A DNA stretch of 64,000 nt, taken from contig JAPWDM010000017.1 of NCBI GenBank assembly GCA_035578155.1, forward strand, positions 6,716,828 to 6,780,827, given 5' to 3'. Below, piece after piece: positions 12,025-23,947 of this stretch (position 1 is its first letter; each line of letters begins with the position of its first letter). Both the position numbers and the translations under genes were made by a program. The DNA is from Brachynemurus nebulosus (taxonomy: Eukaryota > Arthropoda > Insecta > Neuroptera > Myrmeleontidae). The notes under the pieces were generated by a model. It did not search any database, was not told the DNA's origin, and worked only from the letters and a program-made list of their open reading frames with translations.

Positions 12025-12477
12025 ACTACCCTATGTATTATTATTGCTATTGCATTCACTATAAATTTTCATAACCATTTCAACACATTTTTATAATTTA
12101 ACTAAGTCCACACTTTTGGTAATTGTTACAGACAATATTTTAAATCCCTAAAAACTAAGTATATAATTTCTTCAAACATATGTATAGTTTCAGGTAATAT
12201 TTTTCTGAGAATTTGAATATAGCGGAAAAATCCAATTTTAATCCAGTTATAGGACAGTAAATAATTACCACATTCATTCTTTGGGAATTAAATTAACTAT
12301 ATAATTACGAAAATATCAAATATTATTAATTAAATTCTGCCCCACCCCCATTTTGAAAATATAGCTATGTAAATTGTTCAAAAATGGTTTAAAATCGCAC
12401 TACAATTTTTCAAATTTTCAAAGAATCAAAGGATCTGTGATTTTTTGTTGTTATTATAATTAAATAATATTGAATCC

Positions 12478-13370
12478 CACAGGAACATTTAATAGGGATA
12501 AGATTACACCATGTGTTAGATCAGGGTAAATAGTGTCTCTGTGTGTACTAAATTTCATCGACTTCGATTTAGTTAGTTGGATGTGATTTAACAGTTGATT
12601 TTGTTTCTACCGGGAACCTTCAATCGGGATAAAACTATCCTATGTATTATTATTGCTATTGCATTCACTATGAATTTCCATAACCATTTCAACACATTTT
12701 TATAATATAACTAAGTCTGACCCGCGGCTTGACCCGCATTGAGTTAACCCCCCCCCCTTTGTGTCTCCCCATCTTCCCCCGGAAACCTTCAATCGGGATT
12801 AAACTATCCCGACTAAAACTATTTCAAAATTATTACTATATGTGTTCATAGTAAATAACGTTTGTATATTAAATTTTATCAAATTCGATTCAGTCATCCT
12901 ACAGGAACCTTTAATCAGGATAAGATTAGCCTATGCGTAAATTCAGGATTAATCATGTCTGTGTACCAAATTTTATCAAAATCGGTTTAATTATTTGAAC
13001 ATGATTTTGGAATTTCTTTTGCATCCCCTGGGAACATTCAATCGGGATAAAACTATTCTACGTGTTATTAAAATTTTAGCTACATGTGCTCATAGTAAAT
13101 ACTGTCTCTATATTTTATTTAATCGAATTCGGTTCAGTCATCCTACAGGAACCTTTAGTCGGGATAAGATTATCCTATTTGTTAGCTCAGAATAAATAAT
13201 GTCAGTGTACCAAATTTCATCGAATTGAGTTTTGTTTTTTGGGGTGTGTTTGAATAATTGTTTTTGTATCCCTCAAGAACTTGCAACCGGGATAAAATTT
13301 AAACATCGAACAAATTTAAACATCTAAACATCCAAACTTTCACATTTATAATATTATTAAGATATTAATT
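12478..13370 (+). repeat. Degenerate tandem array, ~120-135-bp unit, with LINE-like 3' tail
   Basis: The phrase GGAACCTTTAATCGGGATAA recurs with changes near 12482, 12613, 12783, 12905, 13031, 13148 and 13270. Each is followed by a TATCCTATGTGTTA-like phrase and usually a CCAAATTTCATCGAATTCGG-like phrase. The end (13310-13370) has AACATCCAAACTTTCACATT then TATAATATTATTAAGAT, which resembles 3' tails of insect RTE-type non-LTR elements. The LINE link is from memory of such tails and is tentative. About 80 bp at 12031-12110 is repeated at 12632-12712. Confidence 0.7.
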
Positions 13371-13562
13371 TTTAGTTCAGTTACATATAAACCCATATAG
13401 AACTTAAACTTTTTCTTAACACAATTTAAAAATACTGAAAAATTTAAAAGGATAAAATATTTTTACCAAAATAAGTCATAAAATTTATTACGGTCTCGAA
13501 AAAGCTCAATTTTTTTTTTTTTATTACACTTTTGAAATGTGAAGCCAGATGAGAGACAGAAA

Positions 13563-13673
<111 letters not shown>

Positions 13674-13764
13674 AGTTCTCCAAAAGTTGATGACATTTTT
13701 CACACTATTTCAAAGTGGCCAGTCAAAATATTAAAAATATAAATTTTATGGCCATTATAAAAAA

Positions 13765-15245
13765 AACGCCGTGAGCAGCGGAGCCCCATCACGGAAGTCG
13801 AATTTTTCCTTTCAACTTCGGTATTGAATGTCTACAAGCGAAATGTAATAGAAAGTCCACAAGCGATTTGCCATTTTGATGGTTTCAAAACTGATGATGA
13901 GAGTCCGGTTGATCGAGGCTTTAAAAAAAATTTTAAGTTTTTAAGGGCAATCTCAGTAGGTAAATTTCAATTTTATACCGATGGAAGTTAGCAGGAAAAA
14001 AGCCAAAACATTTCATACGAAAGCATTCCTACCCATGCTTATCCGCCAATTGCCTTTGTGTTTTATTTTTAAATATTAAAAAAGGACCTTAAGTAGTAAA
14101 CTGGAAGGCCTTCATGAAGGTATTTTTTCTTTCCAAAAAAATCCAAAATTTCTATTTTATAAATAATAAAAATCCAAATTCCTAATTTATAAATAAACAG
14201 TTACTTTAATAACATTTTTAAATTACTTAATATGTATGTATTTCATTTGTTATAAAAGTCAGTTCACTTTTTTTTTAAATTTTTTAAAATTACTATTCAC
14301 CTACTTTGTATTAGAATAAAAATAATGCATTTAAAACACATTTAACAATACCATCGAATTCCGATGTAAAAATGGGAGAAGTGGGGGAAAAAGTAATGTG
14401 GAATCCCTAAAAGGTACTAGCTGGATACTAACCCAATATACGTACAAAATTTCAGCCCTCCAGGTTTCCTTAGAGAGTCTCTAGACGTGTTAGAAAAAAA
14501 GCAAAAGAATCAAGGAAATATTGGCGTAAAAATCGTAGGGGTAAGGGTCAAAAGTTGAAACTTCCAAAAAGTAGTGACTGGCTATTAGCTTAACCTGTAC
14601 CCAAAATTTCAGCCCTCTAGGTTTATTTGGGGAGATTTTGACCCGAACGAAACTGTTAAAAAACAAGAAAAATCATGTTCTTTTTGGTATAAAAATGGTG
14701 GGGGTAAGGGTTAAAAGTTGATACACCCCCTTGATACTAACTTAATCCGAATACAAAATTTCAGCCCTCTAGGTTTATTTGGGTGACCTGTGCGAGTGGT
14801 ACAAACTTCGAAAACGTCGAAAAAGTATGAAATTGTAGCTTAAAAATGAGGGGGGTGGGGGTAAAATATTAAAACCTCTAAAAAGCACAACCTAGGTATG
14901 AACTCTATCAACACACCAAATTTCAATCCTCTACGTTAATTCTGGGGGGCTGAGGGCGTGTTAGATCCAGCCAAAATAGTTTTTTCCCCCTCTACTCCCT
15001 GCAAATCATCCTAGGAAACTAAATTTTGGATATGTTGTGGATAATTGACCGAAACATTATTTCCAACCGGTTTGGAAAATTTTTATTGTTTTACCGCCCC
15101 CCACCACCCCCCTAAAGATTGGGTCGGGTCAAAAATTTGCCCAAAATTTTACCCTACTTTGATAGTATGACGTGCCTCAAAGATGAGCCCCAAACTTGAG
15201 CTCTTAAATCCCATAGGGGGGGGGGGCTACACATATTAAAAGATA
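13765..15245 (+). repeat. A repeat, copy 1
   Basis: It starts at ACGCCGTGAGCAGCGGAGCC and matches the reverse complements of 57661-59145 (nearly full length) and 19390-21515. The segment 14430-15100 is a degenerate tandem array: ACAAAATTTCAGCCCTCTAG recurs near 14443, 14600, 14752 and, more diverged, 14918, each followed by a GGGGGTAAGGGT phrase, so the unit is about 155-165 bp. It ends in TACACATATTAAAAGATATA at a short AT run where element B begins. No coding potential is seen. Confidence 0.85.
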
Positions 15246-16056
15246 TATATATACATTAGCGGAAATAATTAAAGGATCAAAAAAAAATTCCAAATTTTTA
15301 GTGATTTTTCGAATGGCTGTATCTTCGTGAAAAATGGTCGTATCGGAGTCGTAAGCAAAGCAATTTAAAGCTGGAAGCTTCTGGTTTTTAGATCTTGCGA
15401 TAAAAAAATTTTCAAAGCAACCTGTATCGCTCAATCCTAATAAGTACACTGAAAAAAATATTTCCGAAATTTTTTCGGTTCCTTTTTTTGGTTCACGGAC
15501 TTGGAAAAAAAATTTTCGACTTAACCGCCATATGGGCCGGATAACTTGTTCATTCAGCTTTAATTTGCTTTTTTTTAGACCTTTATACGACTACGTCCCG
15601 CTGAGATATCGGACTTTGAATGGAAAGGATCGTTTCGCCTTTGACCATCGATATCTCAGCAACCAAAGATCACACAGAAAATTGAAGGTGTGTTTCGAAA
15701 ACTCAAATAAATTCTCAACAAGGATTAGCCATTGTTTTTTCAGAAAAAAATTTTTTTGCATACTCTACATGAATTTGAAAAATCAAGAAAAAAAGAGCAT
15801 TTGGGAGCTTTTTGGAAAATCAAGAGCTGAATTAAAAATTTCGAGGAAACCATTGATGTTAAGTGTGCCTTTTAGAGTTCAATATACCCACAAAAACCAC
15901 ACCGAGTTTCAATTGAATCCATCCAGCCGTTTTTTTGTTTCATTCGATTGAATTTTTGAAAAAATTAATGGATCATTTTTTTACTCTTAAACTTTTATAA
16001 TCTTGAACAAAATGAAAAAAAAAATTTTCAGCATTTTTCACATTTTTATCAACAAC

Positions 16057-17337
16057 AGTAGGGTAAAAGACCCCATTGTCGATCGGGGTTATAAGTCCGA
16101 ACAGTTTTGACATTTATATCTTAATTAAGTTATTTCTGAAAGAAACCTTTGATAAAAAAAATTATTATTAATAAAATGATTATTTTTCAATTTAAATTCA
16201 CCTCACATTTAATGTCTCCTCACTTAATTTAAGAAATACATATATATATATCGAACAATTTTTGTTGAATTCGTGAATTTTTAATATGATGGATGATCAT
16301 TATTCAAAACACATGAGTTATAAATTGTAACATTTTTCACCGAATTTTTAAAGTTATTAGCATAATAAAAGTATACAAATAATTGTTATTAGTCCACTTA
16401 AGAGATTAGGATAGCTAAATTAAATTTTATATGCGTTAAATATTATTTGTATGACTGATTCTTCTTGGGATCCGAGTTTTAGAGTTGGGTACCGCATTTT
16501 GAGAATTATATATTGCATATCTATTTTATAAACATTTTTAATTAATTTTTGGGTTTAAAACACTTAACTAACCGTTTTTATAATTTTACTTTAATATTTT
16601 ATTTATTTCAGAACGTAAAATCAATTGAAAAATAATTAATATTGAATTAAAACTTCCAAATTATTATTTATATATTATCAAATAAAAACGTCAAACATAA
16701 TATGTATGATATGTATTAGATCTGAAACGACACATAGAGATACAATATAAACTTAATTTAACTGTTTAAAAATTCACAATGGTTAACGGCTAAGTCAGAA
16801 CTTACACAATGTTTTTTTAAAACATCAGCAGAGAGCGAAACGAAATTGTGATTTTAGTGGTTTATTTTATCGAATATTTAAACCATTCTTGGCTTTTGCT
16901 TTGACGTTCTATGTTTCACTAGATGTCACTCTATGATAATACTCTATGACATAGAGCCTCACCTAGTAGTGGATAGAGTGTCAAAGTGGCTGGAAGAGAA
17001 TGGTTCAAATATTCGATAGTAGAAGATTTGTAGTACTGTATGTCATGTACGTTAATGCGCGATTTTTCATAGGGGTCAGTGTATTGATCTTTCAAAGGAG
17101 GTTAATATATTCTGTCCGTTTTTTCATAGACGTCAACAAATTATAAAACAAAAACATTAATAAATCAAAATTTTTGGGTTATATTTTCTTAAAAACATAT
17201 CCATTGGATTAAAAAAACTTGGTTTCATACTTATTAAGAAAAAAAAAATGGGTGTTTTGTTTATTTTTTAATTTTTTTAAGCTAATTTAATGATACAGCT
17301 AAAAATAGTGATCGGTCATCGGGTCTCTTACCCTATT
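16057..17337. mobile_element. Element C: nested TIR element, TA-flanked
   Basis: The left end TAGGGTAAAAGACCC then ATTGTCGATC is mirrored by GATCGGTCAT then CGGGTCTCTTACCCTA at the right end. Each edge includes a TA. Length is 1.28 kb. No transposase is seen. It lies between the paired arms of element B and is therefore younger than B. Confidence 0.7.
16868..17024. repeat. Imperfect foldback within element C
   Basis: ATCGAATATTTAAACCATTC on the left pairs with GAATGGTTCAAATATTCGAT on the right. Pairing continues inward through CTTTGACG/TGTCAAAG and CACTCTATG/CATAGAG. About 75-bp arms, almost no loop. Confidence 0.75.
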
Positions 17338-17485
17338 TAAATTTATAAAGAAAAGAAAATTTCTTAAAAATTTTTTTTCTAAAATTTTTCAAGAAAATTT
17401 TTGAAAAATTTTTTCGAAAAATTCGTAAAAAAATTTTTTTTGAAAATTTTTTAAGAAATTTTCTTTTTTTTTTTATAAATTTAAA
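17337..17485. repeat. A/T-rich hairpin
   Basis: TTTAAATTTATAAAGAAAAG at the left is mirrored by CTTTTTTTTTTATAAATTTAAA at the right, with A- and T-runs between. An open frame here is a by-product of low complexity. Confidence 0.65.
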
Positions 17486-17795
17486 TACTTTTGTTGACAA
17501 AAATGTGAAAAAAGCTGAAAAAATTTTCTTTTTCATTTTGTTAAAGATTATGAAAGTTTAAGACCAAAAAAAGGAGCCGAAAAAATTTCGGAAATTTTTT
17601 TCAGTGTACTTATTAGAATTGAGCGATACACGTTGCTTTGAAAATTTTTTATCGCAAGATCTGAAAACCAGAAGCTTCCAGCTTTAAATTGCTTTGCTTA
17701 CGACTCCGATACGACTATTTTTCACGAAGATACAACCATTTGAAAAAGCATTAAAAATTTGGAATTTTTTTTTGATCCTTTAATTATTTCCGCTA

Positions 17796-17798
<3 letters not shown>

Positions 17799-17874
<76 letters not shown>
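17799..17874. repeat. (AT)n array between B and D
   Basis: Pure alternating AT. With the short run at 15242-15253 it represents one array split by element B. Confidence 0.95.
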
Positions 17875-17879
<5 letters not shown>

Positions 17880-18010
17880 TTTTTTCTACATAATCGTGTT
17901 CTACGGGTCCGAAAACGGATAGCGCCCCTATTCTCGCCTCTCGCTGTTCTTATCGTATAGGCTGTACAAGTCTAATTTTTTCAAGGAAAAATTCGACTAA
18001 AAAGAGACAT
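17875..18010 (-). repeat. D repeat, copy 1
   Basis: The reverse complement of 26490-26628 and 57470-57595, including CTACGGGTCCGAAAACGGAT and GCGCCCCTATTCTCGCCTCT. It abuts an AT array at the same base as the other copies. Together with A copy 1 it rebuilds the A-(AT)n-D order seen uninterrupted at 57470-59145. Confidence 0.88.
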
Positions 18011-18572
18011 CCAGGAAAGTGAAAAAATGAGTAAAAAACTAAAATTAACAAAAGAAAGTTTCTTATATTCATTTTTATTATTAAGCACAATTTATTAAAC
18101 TATTAAACAATTTATTAATTTTTATTATTAAACAATATTTTTATTATTAAATTTTTAATTAGTAAACAATGTATTATTTGTTTAATCGATATTATATATT
18201 ATCTTAGTAGTATTTATATTAGTAGTTATATAGTGTATATATGTAAATATTAAAAAAAAAATTAAAACAAAAATTAAAAAAAATAACTAAATAAATAAAA
18301 AAAATTGGGAATTTATTATTTATAAAAAGTATTATAAAAATTATTATATATATTATAAAAATATTCGAAGTCATTTACTACAGTTTAATACATATTATAT
18401 ATTATATTAGTAGTATATAATATGCATCAGTAGTTATATTAATTATATAGTATATAGGTATTATACAAAAAAAAAAAATTGGAATTTATTTTTTATTGAA
18501 AAATATACGGAGTCATTTATTACAGTATTCTAATGACATTTGCCTAATTTATTTACATTATTTAAGTTAAAT
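18011..18572. other. AT-rich stretch
   Basis: Low-complexity A/T sequence with imperfect internal repeats of TTATTATTAAACAATTTATT (18070-18180) and of an AGTAGTTATAT phrase (18210, 18425). No gene seen. Confidence 0.5.
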
Positions 18573-19319
18573 CCCCGTTTTCGGAGCTGCCAGGAGACTG
18601 AGAATTCTTCAATATTCTTTAAAAATCGGCTAAATAACAATTTATAAAAGAAAAGACAGGTCCGCTATTCCAATACAGCATATTTACAACTCATACAACT
18701 GAAAAATTTCTTATATCCACAGTATTTTACCGAAAATGCTGACCAGGATACTAAGAAATTGACTGGACGGAGTACGATCTCACTTACAATGTTAACTGAA
18801 TTAATTGATACAACCCCAAATTAAATAAAACATGTACTTTATTTTGTTTATTATATTTGAGTTAATTACTATGACAAACGATGATTTAATCGGAATATAA
18901 TTTTTTTATATTTTTTAAGTGTTTTGGTTTGACAGGAGAATGATGCAAAGTCGGGGGACAAAATTCAATAGAATATTTTTTAAAGAAAATATAAAAAAAT
19001 TCAAAAATTATATATACAATAAAAAAGTACCAATATTATAGATTACTACTGCAGTGTAAATTTTTTTTTATACATTCAGAAAAAATAATTATTTAGTCTG
19101 CTATGTTTTACTTTGGAGAGGAGACATACCAAGAGACTGAGAATTTTACATTTTAAGTGTCATTTTTTATAAAAAATATATTTGGAAACCGGGTTATTTT
19201 GAGTGACCAGTTAGATGCAGTAATGGTTTACAGTTTCCATCTAGAAAAAATGTATTTTTCAAAATATTAATATACAAAGTGCGTTGGGCCGTTCAAAATT
19301 CCATAGTTCGAAGAACTAC

Positions 19320-19321
<2 letters not shown>
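18573..19321 (+). repeat. E repeat, copy 1
   Basis: A direct repeat of 22025-22935, highly similar over about 690 bp from GGAGCTGCCAGGAG to a CAGTTTCCATCTAG block, and again at the end (CGTTGGGCCGTTCAAA then GAACTACCC) directly before an AT array. CAGGAGACTGAGAATT-like phrases recur within the unit (18590, 19130). No frame. Confidence 0.9.

Positions 19322-19389
<68 letters not shown>
19322..19389. repeat. (AT)n array between E and A copy 3
   Basis: Pure alternating AT. Confidence 0.97.
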
Positions 19390-19392
<3 letters not shown>

Positions 19393-21515
19393 GGGTCAAA
19401 TTTTGAATCCCCTTTTTGGGGGTCGTAGGGGGTAACAAAACAAAACTTTTCCAAACCGCTTGTAAATAATGTTTCGGTCAATTATCTGCAACATATCCAA
19501 AATTCAGTTTCCTAGGATGATTTGGAGGAAGTAGAAGGGGAAAAAGTATTTTGGCTGTATCTAACACGCCCACAGGCCCCAGAACTAACGTAGAGGGTGG
19601 AAATTTAGTATATTGATAAAGTTCCTAGGTTGTGCTTTTTGGAGGTGTGTTTTCAAACTTTTTACCACTCGCACAGGTCACCCAAATAAACCTAGAGGGC
19701 TGAAATTTTGTATTCGGATTGAGTTAGTATCAAGGGGGTGCCTTTCGGGGGTCTCAACTTTTAACCCTTAACCCCACCATTTTTATACCAAAAAGAACAA
19801 AATCTTTCTGGTTTTTTAACAGTTTCGTTCGGGTCAAAATTTCCCCAAATAAGCCTACAGCCACTGCTTTTTGGAGGTTTCAACTTTTAACCCTTACCCC
19901 CACGATTTTTACGCCAATATTTCCTTGATTTTTTTGCTTTTTATCTAACACGTCTAGAGACTCTCTAAGGAAAGCTAGAGGGCTGAGATTTTGTACATGT
20001 ATTGAGTTAGTATCCAGTTAGTGCCTTTTAGGGTTTCCACATTAGTTTTCCCCTCACTTCTCCCATTTTTTCATCTGAATTCGATGGTATTGTTAAATGT
20101 GTTTAAAATGCTTTATTTGTGTTCTAATACTTTTATAACAAATGTAATACATAAATATTAAGTAATTAAAAAATGTTATTAAAGTCACTGTTTATTTATG
20201 AAGTAGGAATTTTGGATTTTTTGGAAAGAAAAAATATCTTCAAGTGCATTTTTTAATATTTAAAAAAAAAAAAAGAATACTCAAAGGGTATTGGCAGGCA
20301 AACATAAGTAGGAATGAACTTGTACGTATGTGTTTCTACTGAATTCGAATTGTGTTTTTTTTTGCTGCTAGCTGCTAACAACATAAAATTGAAATTAACT
20401 GAATTTCAGTCATTAAAAACTTACCCCCTGTAGGTAAGAAATTATTTTTTGAAAGTCGAAAAATCTTTTGAATGGCTTGACGGATTTGGTTGAAGTTTTT
20501 ATGTTTCAGATACCTCTATGGTGTATGTCTCAGAAAAAATTTTCAGCTTCAAAAAAATATAACCTCCTACCCCCCCCCCCCCAAAAAAAAAAAATAATTG
20601 TTTAACTTTTTAATATATTTTTATCAACTTGTAGCTATGGTATAATTATCAAAATTTTTTTGCCACCTTCTTACTATGATCCAACATATAAATTTTTCAC
20701 TTATTACACCAAAGATTTGTATTTTTTCGAATAAATTTGGGTTTATCTAACGAAAATTTATTGCCTAGCAATTTAACGAGAAGAATTGTCAACTAACAAA
20801 AACGCGACAGCGGAACTGAAGCATTTTTGGGTTGACAATTCTTCGAGTTAAATTGGTGTTAGGCAAAAAATTTAAGTTGTAGAAAACACAAATTTATTCG
20901 GAAAAAATATAAAACTCAAGTGTAATACGGTAAGATAATTTAACGAATTAAATAAATTAGTATAATTCATATTATAATTTAATATATTGTTACTATGGTT
21001 TTGAAGCCAGTAACATTTTTTTATCGTGTTTACCTGCAATGAAATGACCAATGAAATGTTTTGTACCATTTTTATCGCTGTAAAAGTCTGCCCTAACTTT
21101 TTTCCATGGTAAAAGTGAAAAAACTACAATATTCTTATGGGACTTGATACACATGAGTTAAGTTATCAGAATTAATTTCCGGGTGCGTCATAGTTAAAAA
21201 AAAAATTAAATATCTGAAAAGCTTTTTTAGAGATAGGTATACGCTTTCGGGTACTCAGTCGATCGGAAATCATTTGCGAATTTTGAATATGTTCATAAAA
21301 ACGTTTGTGACTGCGCAGTTTTCGAAAAAAAGAAAATAGTAGATTCAAGTCTTATTAAATTCCTCGATCAGCCGAACACTCATCAGTTTTGAAACCACCA
21401 AAATGACAACTCGCTTGTAGCCTTTCAATCACATTTAGATATCTTGAAGATACCGAACATGAAGAGAAAAATTCGACTCCCGTGATGGGGCCTCGCTGCC
21501 AAGGCGTTTTTTATT
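19390..21515 (-). repeat. A repeat, copy 3, with internal insertion
   Basis: 19390-20430 is the reverse complement of the tandem part of A copy 1. 21370-21515 (CCCGTGATGGGGCCTCGCTG then CAAGGCGTTTTTT) matches the A terminus. The 20435-21365 segment is absent from copies 1 and 2, so it is a later insertion of about 0.93 kb. The AT-side edge lies about 120 bp inside that of copies 1 and 2. Confidence 0.8.
20715..20905. repeat. Foldback within the insertion in A copy 3
   Basis: The left arm ends AGAAGAATTGTCAAC and the right arm begins GTTGACAATTCTTCGAG. Arms of about 75 bp extend out to TTCGAATAAATTTGGGTT and its partner AACACAAATTTATTCGGA. The loop is about 35 nt. Confidence 0.78.
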
Positions 21516-21527
21516 TTTATTTGATAT

Positions 21528-22024
21528 TTATAACTTTAAATAATCCGGAATTGCAAAAAATAGTGTATACTCCACGGGACTAAAGTGTTTATTTTGATCC
21601 CTCATGTGAATTGTTGCCCTCGACCCTTACAGGCCCTCTGGCAACAAACTTCACACTCGGTATTAAAACTCACACTTTAGTCCCTTGGTGTATAACATAC
21701 TATTAGATGTTGATATATACAAAAAATATTAATATGTTAAGTACTTGCTAAACTTACAGGTTTTATGGGTGTTTTATGGGTGTTTAACTTTCTATAGGTA
21801 TTTGTGGTGACTAGGATTGCCACCGTTTTTTAAGAAAATAAAGTAATTTTAAAATTTTGTGCAAAAGAACAAAGTACAATTAACTAAAAGAAAGTACGCG
21901 TTCCCAATTTTTGGATTTTGTAGTACAAGAAAATCCTTAAAAATTCGCATTTATCAGCTTACTCCCACTTGAACACTTTTAAGAGTCAGAATCAGATCCT
22001 ACGCAATTTAATAAACAGTGTCGT
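21528..22024 (+). repeat. M repeat, copy 1
   Basis: The reverse complement of 55428-55940 over about 500 bp. Shared landmarks are TTTAGTCCC or GGGACTAAAG ends, CAGGCCCTCTGGCAACAAAC, TTTTATGGGTGTTT and ATTGCCACCGTTTTTTAAG. One stretch (AAGTACTTGCTAAACTTACA) also matches K near 4400. Unclassified. Confidence 0.85.
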
Positions 22025-22933
22025 TCCGTATTTGGAGCTGCCAGGAGGCTGAGACCAGGAGACTGAGAATTCTTTAAATATTCTTTAAAAATCGGCTAAA
22101 TAACATTTTATATAAAAAAAAAAAAAAAACAGGTTCTTTAATGCAATACAACATATTTACAACCCATACAACTGAAAAATTTCTTATATCCACAGTATTT
22201 TTCACGAAAATGCTGACCAGGATACTGAGAAATTGACTGGACCAAGTAACATCTCGCTTACAATGTTAACTGAATTAATTGATACAACCTCAAATTAAAT
22301 AAAACATGTACTTTATTTTATTTATTATATTTCAGTTAACACCTATGACAAACGATGATTTGATCGGAATATAAATTTTTTTTATATTTTTTAAGTGTTT
22401 TGGTTTGATAAGACAATGATGCAAAATTCGGGGGACAAAATTCAATAGAATATTTCTTAAAGAAAATATTAAAAAATTCAAAAATTATTTATACAATAAA
22501 AAAGTACCAACTTTATAGATTACTACTGCAGTGTAAATTTTTTTTATACATTCAGAAAAAATAATTATTTAGTCTGCTATGTTTTACTTTGGAGAGGAGA
22601 CATGCTAGGAGACTGAGAATTTTACATTTTAAGTGTAATTTTTTATAAAAAATATATTTTGAAACCGGGTTATTTGGAGTGACCAATTAGACGTAGTAAT
22701 AGTTTACAGTTTCCATCTAGCAAAAATGTATTTTTTATTACTCATGCGGGAGAAGTACTAACTTGGCGCACACATCTCTGTACGCAAAATAGCTGTTTGC
22801 CCACTGTACTCTTCCCGCATATTTTTTTGCGTGTGAAAGGTAACTTTCCACACGCAAATTGACAATAAAACACGCAAAATTTAATCAAAACACGCCGTTG
22901 GGCCGTCCAAACTTCCCTCGTTTGTAGAATTAC

Positions 22934-22935
<2 letters not shown>
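22025..22935 (+). repeat. E repeat, copy 2
   Basis: A direct repeat of 18573-19321, also ending at an AT array. It differs by a ~150-bp segment (22742-22895) near the right end. Confidence 0.9.
22742..22895. repeat. Hairpin-rich segment present only in E copy 2
   Basis: Two successive inverted repeats: CATGCGGGAGAAGTAC pairs with GTACTCTTCCCGCAT (22743-22819), and TTTGCGTGTGAAAG pairs with CTTTCCACACGCAA (22826-22858). The motif ACACGCAAAATTTAATC follows. It replaces about 25 bp of E copy 1. Confidence 0.65.

Positions 22936-23001
<66 letters not shown>
22936..23001. repeat. (AT)n array right of E copy 2
   Basis: Pure alternating AT. Confidence 0.97.
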
Positions 23002-23004
<3 letters not shown>

Positions 23005-23332
23005 TGATATACATGGATGGCCAACTATGTACCTATTTTTGAAGCAAGTATGTTGTACACAACTGGGATCTATGACAACAACACCTCCAATATAAACAAT
23101 TGATAAGAGTGTGACAACAAGACATTAAAGGTTTGTGTATCTTTGTTTATTCCTGACTCAAAATTAGCATTTCTTTAACAAATGTATTTTGTCATTCATT
23201 AGATAAAGACAAAATATAGTTTAGAAGTACAAATGACTGTTGTCATCTTTTTCTTTAATGACTATTTAACTTTTTAAATGATTTTTTAAGTTGCCTCTCT
23301 ATATATCTCTATGATATATATACAGTGTCAAT
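23002..23332. other. Unassigned spacer
   Basis: Noncoding. It ends in short TATATA and ATATCTCT runs directly before the F element. Confidence 0.5.
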
Positions 23333-23947
23333 CACGAAGGTGGCAATATATGGAAAACCTTTCTACACTAAGTTTCTCAGAAAATTTTATTCCTACTAAA
23401 AGTTGGTGCATGTCCTTAAATTAAAAATGCACCCATTAAAATTTGAACAAACTCTATTGTATACAGGGTGGACTTAAGAATGTGAAATTGGCGTAAGAGT
23501 AAAGTACCTTAATTATTGAAACTTGACAAAAATTTTACTGGGAAAAGTTGTTTAGAATTAAAAATTAATGTAAAATACAGAATCATAGCCAGCTACAACT
23601 AATAAAAAATTTTCCTATATTCTTCCGTTTTTTCCGTATCACCCAGTACCTTATGAAAACGGACGTGCTTAGACGACTACTATTTATGTAGTACTGCAAG
23701 ACTACACTCTTAATTTTTAAGTTCAACTATCTACTAACTTGAAATTTAAGTTTATTAATATTATAATCAAAATACACAATTAATCTGTTGCCATCAAAAA
23801 AGTCATAAGTACTGAAATAAAATATACCAATATTTTAGTACTATTCGATGTAAAAATTAAATAATTAGTTAGTGTGAATAGTTTAAAAACAATTAATTAT
23901 TTAATTTTTACATCGAATAGTACTAAAATATTGGTATATTTTATTTT
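23333..23947. mobile_element. F element, copy 1: TA-flanked, palindromic end
   Basis: It starts CAGTGTCAATCACGAAGGTG after TATATA. 23333-23870 is the reverse complement of 35567-36135. At 23815-23947 it folds back on itself: AATATACCAATATTTTAGTA out to AATTAAATAATTA pairs with its mirror image around a loop of about 25 nt. F therefore looks like a long palindromic element of which this copy has one full arm and about 75 bp of the other. The terminal CAGTG after TA suggests Tc1/mariner-like ends. Confidence 0.75.

Larger units (their letters stand above)
15254..17798. mobile_element. Element B: TIR element inserted in the AT array of A-D
   Basis: The left arm at 15254-15493 (CATTAGCGGAAATAATTAAA inward) is inverted at 17558-17798. 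Pairing resumes at 15986-16056 against 17485-17555, so the left arm holds a ~490-bp insertion (15494-15985) that the right arm lacks. Both outer ends abut TA repeats. Element C is nested inside. No transposase is recognised; an open frame at 15532-15951 lies in the inserted segment and has no family features I know. It is probably a TA-targeting non-autonomous element. Confidence 0.78.

Noticed and set aside
15532..15951. 139-codon frame in element B as a gene
   Set aside because: No recognisable domain and low-complexity Phe/Lys/Ser content. Kept only as part of the insertion finding.
17333..17536. Lys/Phe-rich 67-codon frame
   Set aside because: Arises from A- and T-runs in a hairpin.
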